Shown: positions 17,555 through 25,846 of the stretch, one piece after another
Numbering within the stretch: the first letter of the stretch is position 1
How the letters are laid out: each line of letters begins with the position of its first letter
From: Nonomuraea jiangxiensis
GTDB taxonomy: Bacteria; Actinomycetota; Actinomycetes; Streptosporangiales; Streptosporangiaceae
DNA: 64,000 nt
Direction of reading: 5' to 3'
Assembly: GCF_900099965.1 (NCBI RefSeq)
Contig: NZ_FNDJ01000006.1
Location: 390,631 to 454,630 of the forward strand
Notes under the pieces: model-generated
The model's database searches: none
What the model saw: the letters and a program-made list of their open reading frames with translations, nothing else
Told to the model about the DNA's origin: nothing
Made by a program: the position numbers and the translations under genes

Positions 17555-17590
17555 GGCGGGCTGTGCTCATCGGCCGCCCCTGAGGCGGCC
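17545..17590. terminator. Tandem GC-rich hairpins at the acyltransferase stop
   Basis: Hairpin one is GCCCGCC-TGA-GGCGGGC (17545-17561), whose 3-base loop is the stop codon of the acyltransferase. Hairpin two is GGCCGCC-CCTGA-GGCGGCC (17572-17590). Both stems are perfect 7-bp duplexes between two convergent genes (stops at 17554 and 17597), so bidirectional termination is likely. No U-tract follows. Confidence 0.65.
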
Positions 17591-17596
17591 TCGCGG

Positions 17597-18487
17597 TCAC
17601 CGGCCGACCAGTGTGGCGGCCATGCTCATCAGCTTCCTGCCGCGCCGGGTGGCGGTCGTGCCGTGGCGGCGCAGGTACATCCGCGCCACCACGGCCCGCC
17701 CCCTCCGCCGCTGGGCGGGCGTGAGCGGCACCTCGCCGAGGGCCCGCAGCAGCTCCCTGCACTGCAGCGCCGTGGCGAAGCGCACGTGCCAGGACGGCGC
17801 CCCGATCTTGCGCGCGATGTCGGCCAGGTGCTGGACCTCCCAGGTACGGCCGGCGAGGATCTCCGGCACGTGTCCCCACGGCCCGGCCAGCGCCATCCTG
17901 GCGGCGAAGATCTCGTCCTCGCGCAGGAGGACCCGCCCGCGGTTGACGCCCAGCACCCCCTCCCGGCGCATCAGGCTGTAGAGCGGGTCCATGGCGAGCG
18001 GGTCCTCGTTGAGCATCCGCAGCGACTCACTGAACCGGTCCACCGGGTCGTCGGCGAGGTAGCCGCTGCCGGAGTAGGGGACCGTCCTGGAGGAGCCGTC
18101 GGGGCCCGTGTAGGCCTGCTGGGTGGTGACCAGGAGCAGCCGCTCGTCCTGCTCGAAGACGCGCAGGCACCGGGAGACGTAGTCGGGCGCGAGCCAGTTG
18201 TCGTCGCCCACCCAGCGGTAGAACGTGCCCCTGGCCCGGGCGATGGCGTCGCTGAAGTTCGGGATCTGGCCGATGTTGCTCGGCTGCCGGTGGTAGACGA
18301 TCCGCGCGTCGGTGGCGGCCAGGTCGCGGCAGATCTCCTCCGTCCTGTCGGTGGAGGCGTTGTCGCAGATCACCAGCTCCAGGTTCGGATGGTCCTGGCC
18401 CAGTACGGAGTGGACCACCTTCTCGACGCGGTCGGCCCCGTTGTAGACCGGCAGGCCCATGGAGACCAGCGTGTCGCCGAGGTTCAT
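17597..18487 (-). CDS. GT2 family glycosyltransferase
   Basis: The 296-residue product has a GT-A fold start, VSMGLPVYNGADRVEKVV, then VICDNASTDRT and the metal-binding DD in FYRWVGDDNWLAPDY. The C-terminal third is basic and could be membrane-associated. The ATG at 18487 overlaps the flippase stop by 4 bp (ATGA), so the two are coupled. It probably adds a sugar to the lipid-linked unit before flipping. The donor is unknown. Confidence 0.9.
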   Translation of the reverse strand: MNLGDTLVSMGLPVYNGADRVEKVVHSVLGQDHPNLELVICDNASTDRTEEICRDLAATDARIVYHRQPSNIGQIPNFSDAIARARGTFYRWVGDDNWLAPDYVSRCLRVFEQDERLLLVTTQQAYTGPDGSSRTVPYSGSGYLADDPVDRFSESLRMLNEDPLAMDPLYSLMRREGVLGVNRGRVLLREDEIFAARMALAGPWGHVPEILAGRTWEVQHLADIARKIGAPSWHVRFATALQCRELLRALGEVPLTPAQRRRGRAVVARMYLRRHGTTATRRGRKLMSMAATLVGR

Positions 18488-19938
18488 ACGGCGCTCCTTC
18501 TCTTGACGAGCTTCATCAGCACGGCGGTGGGCGCCACGATCAGCACGAAGACCAGCAGGCCCGCACCGCCCGCCACGATCAGGGTCACCAGGGCGGGACC
18601 GCCCTCGGTCAGCCACTCCAGCGACAGCATCACCGCCCCGGCGACCAGGCCGCCGATGGCGGGCCGTACGAGGGCGGGCAGGACCGGCCCGAGGCGTACG
18701 CCCACCCGGTGCAGGATGAACAGCGCCATCGGCAGCGTGACGAACACGGCGACGAGCGCGTGCGCGATGGCCGCGCCCCTGATGCCGCCCACGTTCGCGC
18801 CCACCACCAAGGACGGCAGCAGGGCCACGGCCCAGCCGAGGTTGAGCACGACGGTGGTCTTGGTGGCGCCCAGCCCGGTCAGGATGTCCACGGCCAGGAA
18901 GGAGATGAGCATCCTGACGATCATCAGGACCGCCAGCCAGCGCAGCACGCCCGCGGAGAAGTCCCAGCGCGCCCCGTACAGGAAGTCGATGAGGGGGTGC
19001 GCGAGCACGGCCATCACCAGGGCGGGCGGCAGGACGAAGGCCACCATGACCGGGACCGACCTGCGTACGCCCTCCGACAGCGCCGCGGGCTCCTCGGCCA
19101 GCCGCGAGAAGCTGGGCAGCGACACGTAGCGCAGGGCGGTGCCGATGATGCCCGGCACCCAGCTGGACACGTTGAAGGCCAGCAGGTAGTAACCCAGCGC
19201 CTCGGTGCCGAGCACGTCGCCGACGACGATGTAGCTGGAGTTCATCAGGACGGCTTCCAGGCCGAAGCCGACGGCCGACGGGATGCCGAAGCGCAGCAGC
19301 TTCGTCGCCACCTCGCGGTCGAACCCGATCTTGACCGGCACCCAGCCCCAGAAGAAGATCAGCACCCCGGTGATCACCGAGGCGCAGACCTGCCCCCAGG
19401 CGAAGCTGTAGGCGCCCGCGCCGTTGAGCGCGAGGGTGACGGCCACCGCGGCGTTGGCCACGAAGCCGATCATGATGGCCAGCGTCAGCTTGTCCTGGTC
19501 GAACCTGCGCAACAGGGCCGCACTGCGCACCGCGGTGAACGCCTCGATGAGGATGATCGAGGTGAGCAGCCTGACGACCGGCGCCGCGTCCTCGTTGCCG
19601 GCCATGCCGGCGAAGGTGGGGGCGAAGGCGTAGAAGACCGCGTACAGCCCCGTCGCGAAGAGGAAGCTGAGCACGGTCGCGGTGGGCGCCATGTCCTCCA
19701 GGCGGCCCCGCCACTGCACGGTGGCCGCCTGGATGCCGATGTCCTTGATGTGCATGACGATCTGCGTCGCCGCGAGCGCCACCGCGTACGTGCCGAAGTC
19801 ATCAGGGGCGAGCACCCGGGCCAGCACCAGGCCCATGGCGAAGGAACCTGCCTTGGTGACGAGGTTGCCGAGCAGGCTCCAGCGTAAGCCTCGTCCTGCC
19901 TTCGCCCCGATCTCGTCGACACGCTCTGAGTTGTCCAT
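18484..19938 (-). CDS. Polysaccharide flippase (Wzx-like, MOP superfamily)
   Basis: The 484-residue product has about 13-14 transmembrane helices. It begins with a short basic N-terminus and GLRWSLLGNLVTKAGSFAMG, then VLARVLAPDDFGTYAVALAA, the classical start of Wzx/PST lipopolysaccharide exporters (compare WzxC). It should flip the polyprenyl-linked repeat unit to the outer face of the membrane, where the ligase/polymerase and Wzz-like proteins act. It lies 10 bp downstream of the duplicated-domain gene and overlaps the GT2 gene. Confidence 0.93.
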   Translation of the reverse strand: MDNSERVDEIGAKAGRGLRWSLLGNLVTKAGSFAMGLVLARVLAPDDFGTYAVALAATQIVMHIKDIGIQAATVQWRGRLEDMAPTATVLSFLFATGLYAVFYAFAPTFAGMAGNEDAAPVVRLLTSIILIEAFTAVRSAALLRRFDQDKLTLAIMIGFVANAAVAVTLALNGAGAYSFAWGQVCASVITGVLIFFWGWVPVKIGFDREVATKLLRFGIPSAVGFGLEAVLMNSSYIVVGDVLGTEALGYYLLAFNVSSWVPGIIGTALRYVSLPSFSRLAEEPAALSEGVRRSVPVMVAFVLPPALVMAVLAHPLIDFLYGARWDFSAGVLRWLAVLMIVRMLISFLAVDILTGLGATKTTVVLNLGWAVALLPSLVVGANVGGIRGAAIAHALVAVFVTLPMALFILHRVGVRLGPVLPALVRPAIGGLVAGAVMLSLEWLTEGGPALVTLIVAGGAGLLVFVLIVAPTAVLMKLVKRRSAV

Positions 19939-19948
19939 CCGTGCCTTT

Positions 19949-20914
19949 CTAGGTGGAGACCCGTTCGAGCCAGATTTCCCGCCAGAAGGGCACGAACTCG
20001 CGCGGGCAGTTGAGGCTGTACACGCCCTGGCAGATCACGTTCTCCAGCGTGATGCAGGGTTGTTTCATGGTCAGCATCCGGCCGGTCCGCTCGTCGATGC
20101 AGCGCTCGACCCTGGACCGGACGCGGACGACCTTGCCGCAGTAACGGGCCATCTCCTCCTCGAAGCCGAGACCGCGGTTGAGCATGTGCTCGTTGAGCGT
20201 GCCGAGGATCTCCTGCTTCGACTTGACCCTGACCAGCTCGCCCGGCCGCAGGCCGAGCGAGCCCGTGGGCGTCCTGCCGCGCAGCCCCGGCTTGAGCAGG
20301 CCCCAGCGGCGCCCGCCCAGGAACCGCAGCCGCTTCGGCAGGAAGCGCTTGCTGGAGTCCTGCACCCGGTTGAACAGGCCGATGAACAGGCTCGTCAGCG
20401 TGCGGATCGGTCCGGCGTTCCCGGTGCGGACGTCGGTGACGTACTGGCCCAGGCTTCTGACCGGCAGGCAGACGGGGGCCGCCCGCAGCAGTTCGGTGGC
20501 CTGGCACACGAAGCGCTCCTCGCCCGCCTCCGGCGGCCTGCGGGTGCTGATCTGCAGCAGCGAACGCAGGGCGGCGTCGGGCGGGGCGGTCGTCGCGGGC
20601 GCGCTGCCCGGCTCGACCCGCCTGATCCAGGCTTCCTTCCAGTACATGGAGCAGGCCGTCTGGCAGCCGCCGTGGCCGGAGCCGTCGCAGCGGGCGCCGG
20701 TCAGGTGCACGGCACGTTCCATCTTCCTGAGCCCGGTGGCCGTCTGCGTGTCGCAGAGCTTGTGGGCCACCTTGTGCACGGTCAGCCGCCGGCCGCAGTA
20801 CGCGGCCATCTCCGGCATGAAGGGCAGGCCGTCGAGCTCCCCCCGCTCATCGAGCGTGGCGAGGATCTCGGCTTCCGACCGCACTTCCACCAGATCTCCG
20901 ACCTTGAAACGCAT
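19949..20914 (-). CDS. Uncharacterised protein with two Cys-rich repeat domains
   Basis: I do not recognise a named family. The 321-residue protein contains two homologous domains, about residues 5-100 and 225-319. Each opens with G-[DE]-L-V-x-V-[RK]-S-x-x-E-I-L-x-T-L, continues with a [AR]YCG segment and a second Cys 13-14 residues later, and ends with W-[KR]-E-[AI]-W-[IL]-x-R-V. Aligned cysteines include C40/C259, C54/C272, C76/C295 and C88/C303, suggesting a metal or disulfide site. No signal peptide or membrane helix is visible. A TGATG overlap links it to the upstream DUF4910 gene and it precedes the flippase, so a role in sugar tailoring or assembly is likely but unproven. Confidence 0.75.
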   Translation of the reverse strand: MRFKVGDLVEVRSEAEILATLDERGELDGLPFMPEMAAYCGRRLTVHKVAHKLCDTQTATGLRKMERAVHLTGARCDGSGHGGCQTACSMYWKEAWIRRVEPGSAPATTAPPDAALRSLLQISTRRPPEAGEERFVCQATELLRAAPVCLPVRSLGQYVTDVRTGNAGPIRTLTSLFIGLFNRVQDSSKRFLPKRLRFLGGRRWGLLKPGLRGRTPTGSLGLRPGELVRVKSKQEILGTLNEHMLNRGLGFEEEMARYCGKVVRVRSRVERCIDERTGRMLTMKQPCITLENVICQGVYSLNCPREFVPFWREIWLERVST

Positions 20915-22200
20915 CACGCCTTCTCCTTCACCAGTCCGGCATCGAGCAGTGCCAGGGCCGCCCCTTTCACAGCGGCGAAGGGCAACTCGGATCGTCGGGC
21001 GATGTCGAGCAGGCTGTGCTCCCCGTCGGACAGGTTCAACACCCATAACATCGCCAGTTGCGCCTGTTTCGTGTCACTCCGTCCACCGAGAGATTCGTAG
21101 AGCCCGCGCCTGCCGAGTTGCGGCTCGCCGTACGGGCTGAGGTTGAGATAGGTACGGTTGCCCTCCAGTACCTCGACCACCTGGGTAAGGGCGTCGAGGG
21201 TGTCGGCCATGGCGGCCGGAGTGACGAACCCCGGGTTGTCCCCCGAGGTGTGATATTCCGGGTACTGGGCGTACGGCGTCCTCGTCAGGCTGCCGAACGG
21301 CAGGTCGAACCCGGGCGAGCAGAACTGGCGCTCGTCGTACCCGTACGGCGAGAAGTCCAGCACCTCGTGCGGCCGGTCACGCAGCACGTACGTGACCGCC
21401 CGGTCGATGACGGCGTCCCCGCGCCGGCTCCGCTTGTACGTCAGCGCCCCCGGATCCCCCGCGCACGCCAGCGTGAGCCCGCCCGCGACCAGGCGCACGC
21501 GTTCCCGGTTGAGCGCCAGCCAGGTGATCGCCCCGATGGTCCCCGGCATGAACAGGAACCGGTAGGTGTAGCGGGGCCGCCGCAACCCGCGCGCCAGCGC
21601 CACGGCCACCGCGACGCCCGCCAGGTTGTCGTTGGCCAGCGACGGATGGCACACGTGACACGACACGACGACCTCGTCGGCCAGCTCGCCGGGCACCACG
21701 TGCTCGGCGATGGTCAGCGAGCCGTCCGCCAGCGTGGAGTCGATCAGCACCTCGTAGGGCCCCTCGCCGAGCCCGTCGAGCACGCGCCGGCTGAGGCAGA
21801 ACCCCCAGGTCTCGGCGTAGTAACTGGTCCGGTAGGGCACCAGGTCCGGCTGGTCGGGCAGCGTGTGCAGGTGCGGCCGCAGCTCCTCCAGCGTGTACGT
21901 CCCCGACACCGGCACGCTGTAGCCCACCACGTGCAGGTTCGACTCCCGGAAGTCGATCACCCGCCGCCCCGCGGCGTCCTTGACGTAGGCGTCGCGGATG
22001 TTCCACTCCTTCGGCACGTTCCAGTCCAGCACCTCCGTGCCCGTCGGCACCTCGGTGACCGTCAGCGGCAGATGCTCGCCGACGATCTCCAGGGTCCGCC
22101 GCAGGCCGTCGCCGGTGATGCTGCGGCACAGCGGGTACAGCCGCTCGACCAGCGCGTGCATCTCCTCCCCGGACATTGAGGGAGGCGTCGGATCCGTCAC
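20914..22200 (-). CDS. DUF4910 / aminopeptidase-like domain protein
   Basis: The 428-residue product matches the DUF4910 (aminopeptidase-like) group. It has an M28-peptidase-like core with VVSCHVCHPSLANDNLAGVAVAVALA, where HVCHP and DN are candidate zinc ligands, a later YPEYHTSGDN segment, and a C-terminal winged-helix-like region of about 70 residues. Proteins of this type recur in surface-glycan loci; their substrate is unknown and may be an amide on an amino sugar rather than a peptide. The GTG at 22200 is chosen for its GTGA overlap with the upstream SDR gene; an ATG at 22176 is the alternative. Confidence 0.8.
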   Translation of the reverse strand: MTDPTPPSMSGEEMHALVERLYPLCRSITGDGLRRTLEIVGEHLPLTVTEVPTGTEVLDWNVPKEWNIRDAYVKDAAGRRVIDFRESNLHVVGYSVPVSGTYTLEELRPHLHTLPDQPDLVPYRTSYYAETWGFCLSRRVLDGLGEGPYEVLIDSTLADGSLTIAEHVVPGELADEVVVSCHVCHPSLANDNLAGVAVAVALARGLRRPRYTYRFLFMPGTIGAITWLALNRERVRLVAGGLTLACAGDPGALTYKRSRRGDAVIDRAVTYVLRDRPHEVLDFSPYGYDERQFCSPGFDLPFGSLTRTPYAQYPEYHTSGDNPGFVTPAAMADTLDALTQVVEVLEGNRTYLNLSPYGEPQLGRRGLYESLGGRSDTKQAQLAMLWVLNLSDGEHSLLDIARRSELPFAAVKGAALALLDAGLVKEKA

Positions 22201-23216
22201 GGGCGCAGCTCCGCGCCGATGGTGCCCGCCTCGCGGCGGTCGGCGAGCCGGGTCAGCCGGGTGAAGCGCCGGTCGAAGTCGTACTGGGTCAGCCCGTAGG
22301 CGCGGTAGGCCGCCGTCAGCTCCTCGGCGCCCGCCCTGACCGTCCAGCGGGTGTCGAAGCCGGGCAGCGCGGCGCGTATCCGGGAGAAGTCCACCCGGTA
22401 GGAGCGCGGATCGCTGCCGGTCTCCCCGGTGATCACCAGCTCGGCCCCGGGCACGGCCGCGACGACCTCCTCGGCGATCTCGGCCACCGTCACGTTGTTG
22501 CGCTCGCTGCCCACGTTGAACGCCTGGGCGTGCACGGCGTCCCGTGGCGCCTCGATCGCCCGCAGGAACGCCTCGGCGATGTCCTCGGCGTGCACCAGGG
22601 GGCGCCACGGCGTGCCGTCGGACAGCACCCTTACCTGGCCGGTGAGCACGGCATGGCCCACCAGGTTGTTCAGCACGATGTCGGCCCGCAGCCGGGGCGA
22701 GAACCCGAACGCCGTGGCGTTGCGCATGAACACCGGCGAGAAGTCGTCGTCGGCCAGCTTCGCCAGGTCGTCCTCGACCCTGACCTTCGACTCCGCGTAC
22801 GGCGTCACCGGCCGCAGCGGCGCGTCCTCGGTCACCAGCTCGTCGCCCCCGGAAGCGCCATAGACCGAGCAGGTGGAGGCGTAGACGAACCTGCGCACCC
22901 CGGCGTCCCTGGCCAGCCGGGCCAGCCGCACGGAGGCGTGGTGGTTGATGTCGTAGGTCAATTCGGGGGCCAGCGAGCCGAGGGGATCGTTCGACAGCGC
23001 TGCCAGATGCGCCACGGCGTCCACGCCGGCCAGCAGCTCGGCGGGCACGTCGCGCAGGTCGACGGCGTGCCCCGGCGGGTCGTCCGGCACGGGGCCGAGC
23101 ACGCAGTCGGCGAACAGTCCCGAGTCGAGTCCGATCACCTCGTGCCCCGCCTCCAGGAGCACGGGGACCATCACGCTGCCCAGGTAGCCCTGGTGTCCGG
23201 TCAACAGGATCCGCAA
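22197..23216 (-). CDS. NAD-dependent sugar epimerase/dehydratase (extended SDR)
   Basis: The 339-residue product starts MRILLTGHQGYLGSVMVPVL, a GxxGxxG-type Rossmann loop, with YASTCSVYG and the Y-x3-K pair in TPYAESKVRVE, and a nucleotide-sugar pocket near NATAFGFSPRLR. The TTG at 23216 follows GGAGG by 5 bp and fits the family length better than an upstream ATG at 23237 that overlaps the previous gene. The product belongs to the epimerase/4-ketoreductase group and probably completes the deoxysugar made by the neighbouring cytidylyltransferase and methyltransferase. Confidence 0.85.
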   Translation of the reverse strand: MRILLTGHQGYLGSVMVPVLLEAGHEVIGLDSGLFADCVLGPVPDDPPGHAVDLRDVPAELLAGVDAVAHLAALSNDPLGSLAPELTYDINHHASVRLARLARDAGVRRFVYASTCSVYGASGGDELVTEDAPLRPVTPYAESKVRVEDDLAKLADDDFSPVFMRNATAFGFSPRLRADIVLNNLVGHAVLTGQVRVLSDGTPWRPLVHAEDIAEAFLRAIEAPRDAVHAQAFNVGSERNNVTVAEIAEEVVAAVPGAELVITGETGSDPRSYRVDFSRIRAALPGFDTRWTVRAGAEELTAAYRAYGLTQYDFDRRFTRLTRLADRREAGTIGAELRP

Positions 23217-23217
23217 G

Positions 23218-23868
23218 TCAGCCTCCAGCCAGATCAATGGTCAGTTTGTTCACGTGGAACGCCTCGGCGTAGCGGGCGTTGCACTCGATGCCCCGGATGC
23301 GGGCGAGCCCCAGGAAGGTCTCGCGGTCGTACCAGGGGCGGTGTCGTTGTGAGGGGTAGTGCTCCTGCAGCAGGCCTACCTTGGTCTCGGCCACGCCGTC
23401 GGCGAGCGGCTGGTAGACCGTGGGCCGGCCGAGGTCGCCGTCCCACTTGACGATCTCGTAGCCCAGCGTCAGGTGGTCGCGCCAGACCGTCGGCACCAGC
23501 TCGGCCAGGCCGCGGTGGTCCTGGTGGGCGTCGCCCCTCCAGGGGGCGAAGATCAGGTCGGGCCGCGTCCTGGCGCGCAGGTCCTCCAGGGCGTTCTTGG
23601 CCTCGTCCCAGTGCGCCGGCAGCCGCCCGTCGGGCAGCTTGAGCACGGTGAGCCGCAGGTCGGCGCCGGGACAGAAGGCCGTGAGCGCCGCCAGCTCCTC
23701 GTCCTCGCGCTCGGTCCCCCCGCCGGACAGGACCAGCGCGTCCACCCGCAGCCCCGGGCGGGCGGCGCAGAGGGTGTGAAGGCTCGCGCCCGCCCCGATC
23801 GCGATGTCGTCGCAGTGGGCGCCGAGCGCGACGATCCCGTCCCGCGCCGCGGGCCGCAGTCCGATCAT
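23218..23868 (-). CDS. PIG-L family deacetylase
   Basis: The 216-residue product has the zinc motif VALGAHCDDIAIGAG (A-H-x-D-D) and the later His in GDAHQDHRGLAELV, both defining PIG-L/LmbE N-deacetylases. Family members remove acetyl groups from GlcNAc-type substrates. The ATG at 23868 overlaps the upstream cytidylyltransferase stop as ATGA; two earlier codons could add MGS. In this module it may expose the amine of an N-acetylated sugar. Confidence 0.9.
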   Translation of the reverse strand: MIGLRPAARDGIVALGAHCDDIAIGAGASLHTLCAARPGLRVDALVLSGGGTEREDEELAALTAFCPGADLRLTVLKLPDGRLPAHWDEAKNALEDLRARTRPDLIFAPWRGDAHQDHRGLAELVPTVWRDHLTLGYEIVKWDGDLGRPTVYQPLADGVAETKVGLLQEHYPSQRHRPWYDRETFLGLARIRGIECNARYAEAFHVNKLTIDLAGG

Positions 23869-24641
23869 GCTTCCCACAGCGCCCAGGGCCGCTCGCCTCT
23901 CGCCCAGGAACGATCCAGCTCCAGCCGCTGGTTGACGGTGTCGCTCGGCCGCCAGTAGCCGCGGTGCGGGTAGGCCAGCAGCCGCCCCCGCTTGGCCAGC
24001 TCGGCGCAGCCGTCCGCGACCAGGTCGCCGTTCTCCGGGATGTGGTCGAAGACGTCCTGGCGGAGCACGAAGAAGCCGCCGTTCACCCAGAGCGGCATCT
24101 GGCTGACCGGGGTGATGCCGCCGACCAGCCCGCCCTCGCTGACGTCGATCACGTGGAAGGTGTTCGTCGGCGGGACCACCATCATCGAGGCCCCGGCCTC
24201 GGAGGCGGCGAAGCGCTCGATGATGTCCGGCAGCGGCGCGTCGGTGAGCACGTCGGCGTAGTTGGCCAGGAACATCTCGTCCCCGCCCAGGTAGGGGCGG
24301 GCCCTGCGTAAGCGCTCGCCGATCGGGGAGTCGAGCCCGGTGTCGATCAACGACACCTGCCAGTCGGAGATGTCGGTGGACAGCAGCTCGATCTTCCCGT
24401 CACGCAGGACGAAGTCGTTCGACCCCGTCTCCTGGTAGGTGAGGAAGAAGTCCTTGATGTGCTGGGCGCCGTAGCCCAGGCACAGGATGAACTCCTTGTG
24501 CCCGAAGTGCGCGTAGTAGCGCATGACATGCCAGACCAGCGGGCGCGGGCCCACCAGCTGCATCGGCTTGGGCATGTCGCCACCCGGCAGGTCGCTGCGC
24601 ATGCGGCTGCCGCGCCCGCCGCAGAAGAGGACGACTTTCAT
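23865..24641 (-). CDS. Glucose-1-phosphate cytidylyltransferase-like nucleotidyltransferase
   Basis: The 258-residue product starts MKVVLFCGGRGSRMRSDLPG and has PKPMQLVGPRPLVWHVMRYY and FILCLGYGAQHIKDFFL, a close match to the RfbF/DdhA pattern for CDP-glucose synthesis. A GGFFVLRQDVFDHI segment is also present. No CDP-glucose 4,6-dehydratase is in view, so the base specificity should be treated as provisional. The gene is in the middle of a tightly overlapping operon (ATGA with both neighbours), which ties it to the C-methyltransferase and PIG-L genes. Confidence 0.85.
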   Translation of the reverse strand: MKVVLFCGGRGSRMRSDLPGGDMPKPMQLVGPRPLVWHVMRYYAHFGHKEFILCLGYGAQHIKDFFLTYQETGSNDFVLRDGKIELLSTDISDWQVSLIDTGLDSPIGERLRRARPYLGGDEMFLANYADVLTDAPLPDIIERFAASEAGASMMVVPPTNTFHVIDVSEGGLVGGITPVSQMPLWVNGGFFVLRQDVFDHIPENGDLVADGCAELAKRGRLLAYPHRGYWRPSDTVNQRLELDRSWARGERPWALWEA

Positions 24642-25846
24642 GCGACGACCTCCAGACTCGGTATGGGGAAGACCAGCGCACCGCCCCACTCGCGGACGTA
24701 GGCGAGCTGCTCGACCAGCTCGTCCCGCAGGTTCCAGGGCAGGACGAGCACGTAGTCGGGCCGGTCGGCGGCGATGCGCTCCGGCGCGTGGATCGGGATG
24801 CGCGACCCGGGAGTGAACTTGCCGTGCTTGTACGGATTGCGATCAACCGTGTACGCCAGCAGGTCCGGCCGGATCCCGCAGTGGTTGAGCAACGTGTTGC
24901 CCTTGCCCGGGGCCCCGTACCCGGCCACGGTCTTCCCGGCGTCGGCGGCGTCGATGAGGAACCTGAGCAGGTCCCGCCGCACCTTGGCCACCCGGGCCGC
25001 GAAGTCCTCATACCCCGACAGCTCGTGCAGCCCGGCGGCCTTCTCCCTGGCCAGCACCTCGACCACGCGCGGGGAGACCGGGGCCTCCTCCGGCCGGGCC
25101 CACAGCCGGATCGACCCGCCGTGCGTGGGCAGCAGCTCCACGTCCACCAGGTGCAGCCCGCCGGCGGCCAGCGCCTGCTGCGCCGAGGCGACCGTGTAGT
25201 ACTGGAAGTGCTCGTGGTAGATCGTGTCGTACTGGTTCAGCTCCATCAGCGTCAGCAGGTGCTGCACCTCGATGGAGACCCGCCCGTCGTCGGCCACCAG
25301 CGCGCGCAGGCCCCGGGTGAAGCCGACGATGTCCGGGATGTGGGCGTAGACGTTGTTCGCCACCACCAGGTCGGCGGGCCCGTGCTCGGCCCGCACCCGC
25401 TGGCCGACCTCCGGCGAGAGGAAGTCCGTGAGCGTCGGCACGCCCTTGTCGATGGCGGCCCTGCCGACGTTGGCGGACGGCTCGATGCCCAGGCAGCGCA
25501 CGCCCCGGGCGACCACGTGCTGCAGCAGGTAGCCGTCGTTGCTGGCCACCTCCACCACGAACGAGTCCGGCCGCAGCCCCGCCCCGTCCACGAACCGGCG
25601 GGCGTGCTCGACCCAGGAGGTCGAGTAGGAGGAGAAGTAGGCGTACTCGGTGAACGTCTCCTCCGGCGTGATCAGCGGCGGCAGCTGCGCCAGCCAGCAC
25701 GTCGTACAGACCTTCAGGTGCAACGGGTACGTGGGCTCGGGCGCGTCGAGCGCCTCCGCGGTCAGGAACAGCTCGCACGGCGGGGTCGCCCCGAGGTCCA
25801 CGACCCCGGCCAGCCCGCTCGCGCCGCACAGTCGGCAGGCGGTCAT
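24638..25846 (-). CDS. Sugar C-methyltransferase (class I SAM-dependent, zinc-binding N-terminus)
   Basis: The 402-residue product has three blocks: an N-terminal zinc-finger-like region with CRLCG and VCTTCW cysteines, a SAM-binding domain with VVEVASNDGYLLQ and VVANNVYAHIPD, and a C-terminal domain with VAGYGAPGKGNTLLN. This Methyltransf_13/11/14 order is that of NDP-hexose 3-C-methyltransferases such as TylCIII-type enzymes. It should create a branched, C-methylated sugar. The conserved QYDTIYHEHFQYY segment is the active-site helix of the family. Confidence 0.92.
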   Translation of the reverse strand: MTACRLCGASGLAGVVDLGATPPCELFLTAEALDAPEPTYPLHLKVCTTCWLAQLPPLITPEETFTEYAYFSSYSTSWVEHARRFVDGAGLRPDSFVVEVASNDGYLLQHVVARGVRCLGIEPSANVGRAAIDKGVPTLTDFLSPEVGQRVRAEHGPADLVVANNVYAHIPDIVGFTRGLRALVADDGRVSIEVQHLLTLMELNQYDTIYHEHFQYYTVASAQQALAAGGLHLVDVELLPTHGGSIRLWARPEEAPVSPRVVEVLAREKAAGLHELSGYEDFAARVAKVRRDLLRFLIDAADAGKTVAGYGAPGKGNTLLNHCGIRPDLLAYTVDRNPYKHGKFTPGSRIPIHAPERIAADRPDYVLVLPWNLRDELVEQLAYVREWGGALVFPIPSLEVVA

